From NCBI GenBank assembly GCA_030523905.1, contig JAUNHO010000074.1:1-6018 (forward strand): a DNA stretch of 6,018 nt, in the 5' to 3' direction. This document shows positions 5,982 to 6,018 of the stretch, piece by piece. The position numbers and the translations under genes are program-made. The notes under the pieces were generated by a model. That model did not search any database and had not been told where the DNA came from. It saw nothing but the letters and a program-made list of their open reading frames with translations. Numbering within the stretch: the stretch's first letter is position 1; each line of letters begins with the position of its first letter. Source of the DNA: Bergeyella zoohelcum. Lineage in GTDB: Bacteria; Bacteroidota; Bacteroidia; Flavobacteriales; Weeksellaceae.

Positions 5982-6018
5982 CAACCGAAAACACATCAAC
6001 GAAATTTCCGTCCGGCAA

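Noticed and set aside
1..6018. CRISPR array, insertion sequence, tRNA/rRNA or defence genes
   Set aside because: No spaced direct repeats, terminal inverted repeats, transposase or RNA-gene signatures were seen; the window is almost fully occupied by housekeeping genes.

Overview
The window reads as ordinary chromosomal DNA from a Bacteroidetes bacterium, most likely a flavobacterium of the Chryseobacterium/Riemerella type. The evidence is the low-GC sequence, the absence of Shine-Dalgarno sequences before any start codon, A/T-rich start regions, several TAnnTTTG boxes (the -7 element of the Bacteroidetes housekeeping sigma factor) just upstream of genes, and a small lipoprotein with a Rieske-like C-terminal part. 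The family-level placement is inference.

Layout. On the minus strand, read from right to left, lie an MFS exporter (4152-2914), the replicative helicase gene dnaB (2805-1234), the RNase HI gene rnhA (1170-676) and the start of lpxK, the lipid A 4'-kinase (639 to the left edge, 213 codons present, 3' end outside the window). MFS, dnaB and lpxK each have their own -7 box; rnhA has no clear one and probably depends on the dnaB transcript. A 108-base AT-rich divergent spacer separates the MFS gene from the only plus-strand gene, an enoyl-CoA hydratase/isomerase (4261-5034). That gene converges, with 6 bases between the stop codons, on dtd (D-aminoacyl-tRNA deacylase, 5490-5041). dtd lies 18 bases downstream of a short lipoprotein gene (5958-5509), and these two probably form one transcript. 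At the right edge a well-formed plus-strand promoter fires out of the window.

Functionally this is a housekeeping neighbourhood: replication (DnaB), removal of RNA-DNA hybrids (RNase HI), outer-membrane lipid A synthesis (LpxK), translation quality control (Dtd), acyl-CoA metabolism and a drug- or siderophore-type exporter. There is no sign of a mobile element, CRISPR array, RNA gene or defence system, and I do not see a new multi-gene system. The points most worth a second look are: (1) -7 boxes only 4-6 bases before the ATG of dnaB, the MFS gene and lpxK, which predicts leaderless or almost leaderless mRNAs; (2) a DnaB C-terminus resembling the acidic tip of SSB; (3) a lipoprotein that keeps both Rieske cysteines but has aspartate at both histidine-ligand positions.
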